Positions 61,575 to 64,000 of a DNA stretch of 64,000 nt are shown in pieces. Where the stretch lies: the NCBI GenBank assembly GCA_025054835.1, contig JANWZQ010000056.1, forward strand, positions 20,539 to 84,538. The letters are read 5' to 3'. Below the pieces are notes generated by a model, which saw only the letters and a list, made by a program, of their open reading frames with translations, was not told where the DNA came from and ran no database searches. The stretch's first letter is position 1. Every line of letters starts with the position of its first letter. Origin of the DNA: Chthonomonadaceae bacterium. Lineage in GTDB: Bacteria > Armatimonadota > Chthonomonadetes > Chthonomonadales > Chthonomonadaceae. Made by a program: the position numbers and the translations under genes.

Positions 61575-63032
61575 GTGAACCGATGGATGCAGGGCCTGAC
61601 AGTGTTGCTGGCCGCAGGAGGACATGCGATAGAACCGGTGCAGGCCCAGGGAACGCCGGGATCAAAGGGCGGGCTTGAGATCATTGGAAGCCACCGTTTG
61701 CGGTGGGAACACTGGCGATGGTTCGAAACCCCGGGGTTTCAGGATACCTACAACTATGTGGGTTCTCTATTACGCGTCGGGGTGAGTCGTTCCGATCGTC
61801 GTGCAGAAACGACACTGGAGTTCGCCTCACCGGCGTTTATCAATCTCCCTGCCAACGCGCTGGCCCCGCCTCCGCAGGGCGCGCTTGGATTGGGGGCCAA
61901 CTACCGCGACAGCAGCGGCAATCAGAGCGCGGGTTTCTTCATCAAGCAGGGCTTCGTTCGGTTCAGAGGGGAACAGCCAGAGGACGCCAGCTTGAAAATC
62001 GGGCGCTTCGAATTCGGAGACGGTACCGAGGTCATGCCTCCGGATCCCACACTTACATGGGTGAAGCAGAACCGGATAGCTCAGAGGCTGATCGGTCCGT
62101 TCTCCTTCACCCATGTTGGGCGCAGCCTCGACGGTCTGCTTTACGTGCAGGGGCCTCCGGAGCGCAACACAGCTTTTCTCTTTGCCTTTCCCACGCGGGG
62201 CGTTTTCGATGTGAACGGGTGGGACACTCTGCTCCAGATCCAGGCGGCCTATCTGGCGCATACACGCGCACGGAAGGAACGGCGGGGGAGTTCCGAAACG
62301 CGCTGGTTTGCCATCTACTACGGGGATGCGCGCAGACAGCCTGTCAAAACGGACAACCGGCCTCTGGCTGTGCGTGCCGCAGACAGAAATCAGATCCACA
62401 TCGGCACCTTTGGCATGCACTACCTGCGTGCACTGCCCGTGGGCAGCGGGATCGCGGATGGGCTCTTCTGGCTCGTCGGGCAGATCGGGCAGTGGGGCAC
62501 GTTGAGGCACGGAGCTGTGGCGGCAACGGCAGAACTGGGCTACCAGTGGCCGCGGGCATGGGGCAAGCCCTGGGTCCGTCTGGGTTACTTCATCGGGAGC
62601 GGTGACCGGGATCCCTCGGACAGCGAGCATAACACCTTTATTCCCCTCATGCCAACCCCGCGCCTCTACGCGCGTGACCCGTTCTACAACGAATCCAACG
62701 TGCAGGATGCCTTTCTGTTTGTGATCCTCAGGCCCAACCCGAAGCTGACGTTGCGCGCGGATCTGCATGGCATCTGGCTGGCCAATCCGAAAGACCTCTG
62801 GTATGCTGCCGGAGGAGCGTTCAACAATCAGGTGTTTGGCTTCTTTGGGAGGACTTCCGGAGGGAGGAGTTATCTGGCTACCATGGCAGACGTCAGTATG
62901 GAATGGCAGGTCGCCCCGAAGACGACACTCACGTTCTATCTGGCTTACGTCAAAGGGGGAGATGTGATCGCCAGTGCGTATGCGGGCACCGACTCCACGT
63001 TTGGGCTGCTGGAGCTGAATCACCGTTTCTAG
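61575..63032 (+). CDS. alginate-export-type outer-membrane porin
   Basis: The GTG at 61575 with GGAGGAC nine bases upstream gives 485 residues with a signal peptide ending near EPVQAQ. The body is a large beta barrel: GSHRLRWEHWRWFE at the first strand, repeated amphipathic strands, and a terminal strand ending in GLLELNHRF. The pattern matches the alginate export family (PF13372), whose members export or import anionic polymers and solutes. It may be a general or phosphate-related porin. The frame extends upstream to 61347, but the promoter TATAAT lies inside that part. Confidence 0.82.
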   Translation: MNRWMQGLTVLLAAGGHAIEPVQAQGTPGSKGGLEIIGSHRLRWEHWRWFETPGFQDTYNYVGSLLRVGVSRSDRRAETTLEFASPAFINLPANALAPPPQGALGLGANYRDSSGNQSAGFFIKQGFVRFRGEQPEDASLKIGRFEFGDGTEVMPPDPTLTWVKQNRIAQRLIGPFSFTHVGRSLDGLLYVQGPPERNTAFLFAFPTRGVFDVNGWDTLLQIQAAYLAHTRARKERRGSSETRWFAIYYGDARRQPVKTDNRPLAVRAADRNQIHIGTFGMHYLRALPVGSGIADGLFWLVGQIGQWGTLRHGAVAATAELGYQWPRAWGKPWVRLGYFIGSGDRDPSDSEHNTFIPLMPTPRLYARDPFYNESNVQDAFLFVILRPNPKLTLRADLHGIWLANPKDLWYAAGGAFNNQVFGFFGRTSGGRSYLATMADVSMEWQVAPKTTLTFYLAYVKGGDVIASAYAGTDSTFGLLELNHRF

Positions 63033-63211
63033 AGCACGGATGCAGCGGCTGATCGGAATGTAAGGGGCTCCTGCGATAAAATGCGCCGCCCCCTGTGCGA
63101 TCCTGCATGAAAAAACGTATAATCAATAGCAGTGTTCTGCAGGGAGGGGAATGCACCGGGGCCTGAGGGCCATTCCGGTGCGATCAGGATAGCGAGGAGG
63201 AGTGCTCACGT
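63033..63211 (+). promoter_or_regulatory. nuoB promoter region
   Basis: A perfect TATAAT lies at 63118-63123, about 90 bp before nuoB. No clear -35 hexamer and no 11-bp TTAA array are present, in contrast to the four Pho-box-like promoters. Nothing else is visible in this gap. Confidence 0.4.
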
Positions 63212-63784
63212 ATGCCTCGGACTGTCATGGAGATATCAGTTCATGACTCGGCCACGCCTACGCCGAGCTTCGGGCCCGGAGGCCAGCCGTTCGTGCTGGC
63301 GCGTCTGGATGAGCTGGTGAACTGGGCGCGTCGCAATAGCCTCTGGCCACTTACATTCGGTCTGGCATGTTGCGCGATTGAGATGATGGCGACGGTTTCG
63401 TCACGCTTCGACCTGAGTCGGTTCGGTGCGGAAGTGTTCCGCGCCACGCCCCGTCAGGCGGACGTTATGATTGTGGCAGGACGCGTCTCCACCAAGATGG
63501 GACCGGTGTTGCGCCAGATCTACGATCAGATGCCGAACCCGAAGTGGGTGATCAGCATGGGGGCCTGCGCTTCTTCGGGAGGAGTGTACAACAACTATGC
63601 GATCATCCAGGGAGTGGATCAGATCGTGCCAGTTGACGTCTACGTTCCCGGGTGCCCTCCGAGCCCTGATGCGTTGATCTATGGCATTCTAAAACTGCAG
63701 GAGAAGATCAAGGCAGGGAGCAGCGGGTCGTTGATTGAGCTGCAGCCTCTGATCAAGCCAGAGAAGACGGAAGCGAGGGTATAG
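63212..63784 (+). CDS. nuoB: NADH-quinone oxidoreductase subunit B
   Basis: NuoB carries the terminal N2 iron-sulfur cluster of Complex I. The 190-residue protein shows [13 protein letters not shown] (C53, C54), [12 protein letters not shown] and [13 protein letters not shown]; the four cysteines are the N2 ligands. GAGGAGG precedes the ATG. It is followed after 3 bases by the nuoI start. The window ends before any more subunits can be seen. Confidence 0.95.
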   Translation: MPRTVMEISVHDSATPTPSFGPGGQPFVLARLDELVNWARRNSLWPLTFGLACCAIEMMATVSSRFDLSRFGAEVFRATPRQADVMIVAGRVSTKMGPVLRQIYDQMPNPKWVISMGACASSGGVYNNYAIIQGVDQIVPVDVYVPGCPPSPDALIYGILKLQEKIKAGSSGSLIELQPLIKPEKTEARV

Positions 63785-63787
63785 TGC

Positions 63788-64000
63788 ATGGGTTCTCTTT
63801 CTGAAGCGGTGCGTGGCACGAAGGCCCTGTTGACGGGCATGAGTATCACCTTCCGGCACTACCTGCAACAGCAGCTGAAGAAGCGTCCGGTTGAGTACAT
63901 ACAGTATCCGGAAGAGAGGCGCGATCAGTATCCTCGCACGCGCTGGCGCAATGTCCTGACGCGATATGACTATGGTCTGGAGAAGTGCATCGGGTGCAGC
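63788..64000 (+). CDS. nuoI: NADH-quinone oxidoreductase subunit I, 3' end beyond window
   Basis: The visible 71 codons include TGMSITFRHYLQQQLKKRPV, then YPRTRWRNVLTRYDYGLEKC and IGCS, the beginning of the first CxxCxxC 4Fe-4S motif. This N-terminal amphipathic helix plus RxR and EKCIGC pattern is typical of NuoI, which carries clusters N6a and N6b. The frame stays open at the right edge. The start ATG lies 3 bases after the nuoB stop. Confidence 0.88.
   Translation, partial: MGSLSEAVRGTKALLTGMSITFRHYLQQQLKKRPVEYIQYPEERRDQYPRTRWRNVLTRYDYGLEKCIGCS

Noticed and set aside
1..64000. CRISPR array, prophage, transposase or integrase
   Set aside because: No regularly spaced repeats with spacers, no phage structural genes and no transposase or integrase motifs were seen on either strand.

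Overview
The window reads as chromosomal DNA of a diderm, flagellated heterotroph with moderately high GC. The best fit is Armatimonadota or a close relative; this is inferred from gene content, with no marker comparison run. Supporting points are four prepilin-like proteins with the H-X9-DG tail, dockerin-like EF-hand tails on secreted proteins, one PEP-CTERM protein, outer-membrane beta-barrel proteins, and divisome/elongasome, flagellar and Complex I genes. No phage, insertion sequence or CRISPR array was seen.

Layout. 1-4222 (minus): the start of an FtsW/RodA-type gene running off the left edge, queE, folP, a TPR protein and a secreted OB-fold-like protein. 4383-6980 (plus): an outer-membrane-like protein, tRNA-Thr(UGU) on the minus strand, a secreted repeat protein and an FKBP lipoprotein. 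6989-9519 (minus): a VWA/MoxR pair. 9876-16569: mostly secreted proteins (NHL propeller with dockerin, amidase, Tat-exported intradiol dioxygenase, copper-amine-oxidase-like and triple-repeat proteins). 16849-17652: beta-carbonic anhydrase. 17668-25362 (minus): a probable long operon, flhG-glgA-small membrane protein-fliA-small protein-ylxL-like-prsA/surA-like-mazG. 26240-32123 (minus): a LamG-dockerin protein, then a phosphoesterase and two prepilin-like proteins. 32333-35946 (minus): a Clp1-type polynucleotide kinase, an LmeA-like lipoprotein and an alpha/alpha-barrel protein. 36153-39466 (plus): two lipoproteins of polysaccharide-deacetylase and DUF4015 type and a sugar isomerase. 39547-45183 (minus): a compact five-gene group (small protein, DegT aminotransferase, M61 peptidase, TolB-like protein, sugar isomerase). 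45521-55182 (plus): prepilin-like protein, principal sigma factor, a membrane multiheme cytochrome/TPR protein coupled to a CRTAC1 lipoprotein, and flhA. 55208-63032: thioredoxin, MscS, an asparagine-synthetase-like protein lacking the catalytic cysteine, a PEP-CTERM protein, and a prepilin/lipoprotein/porin group. 63212-64000: nuoB and the start of nuoI.

The main unexplained signal is regulatory. Four promoters carry TTAA cores repeated at exactly 11 bp, ending 15 or 16 bp before a perfect TATAAT. They precede the multiheme cytochrome/CRTAC1 pair, the prepilin-prepilin-phosphoesterase group, the prepilin/lipoprotein pair and the porin. The arrangement resembles a Pho box (PhoB/PhoP type), so these surface genes may form one regulon, possibly a phosphate-starvation response. 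The regulator is not in the window and the assignment is inference.
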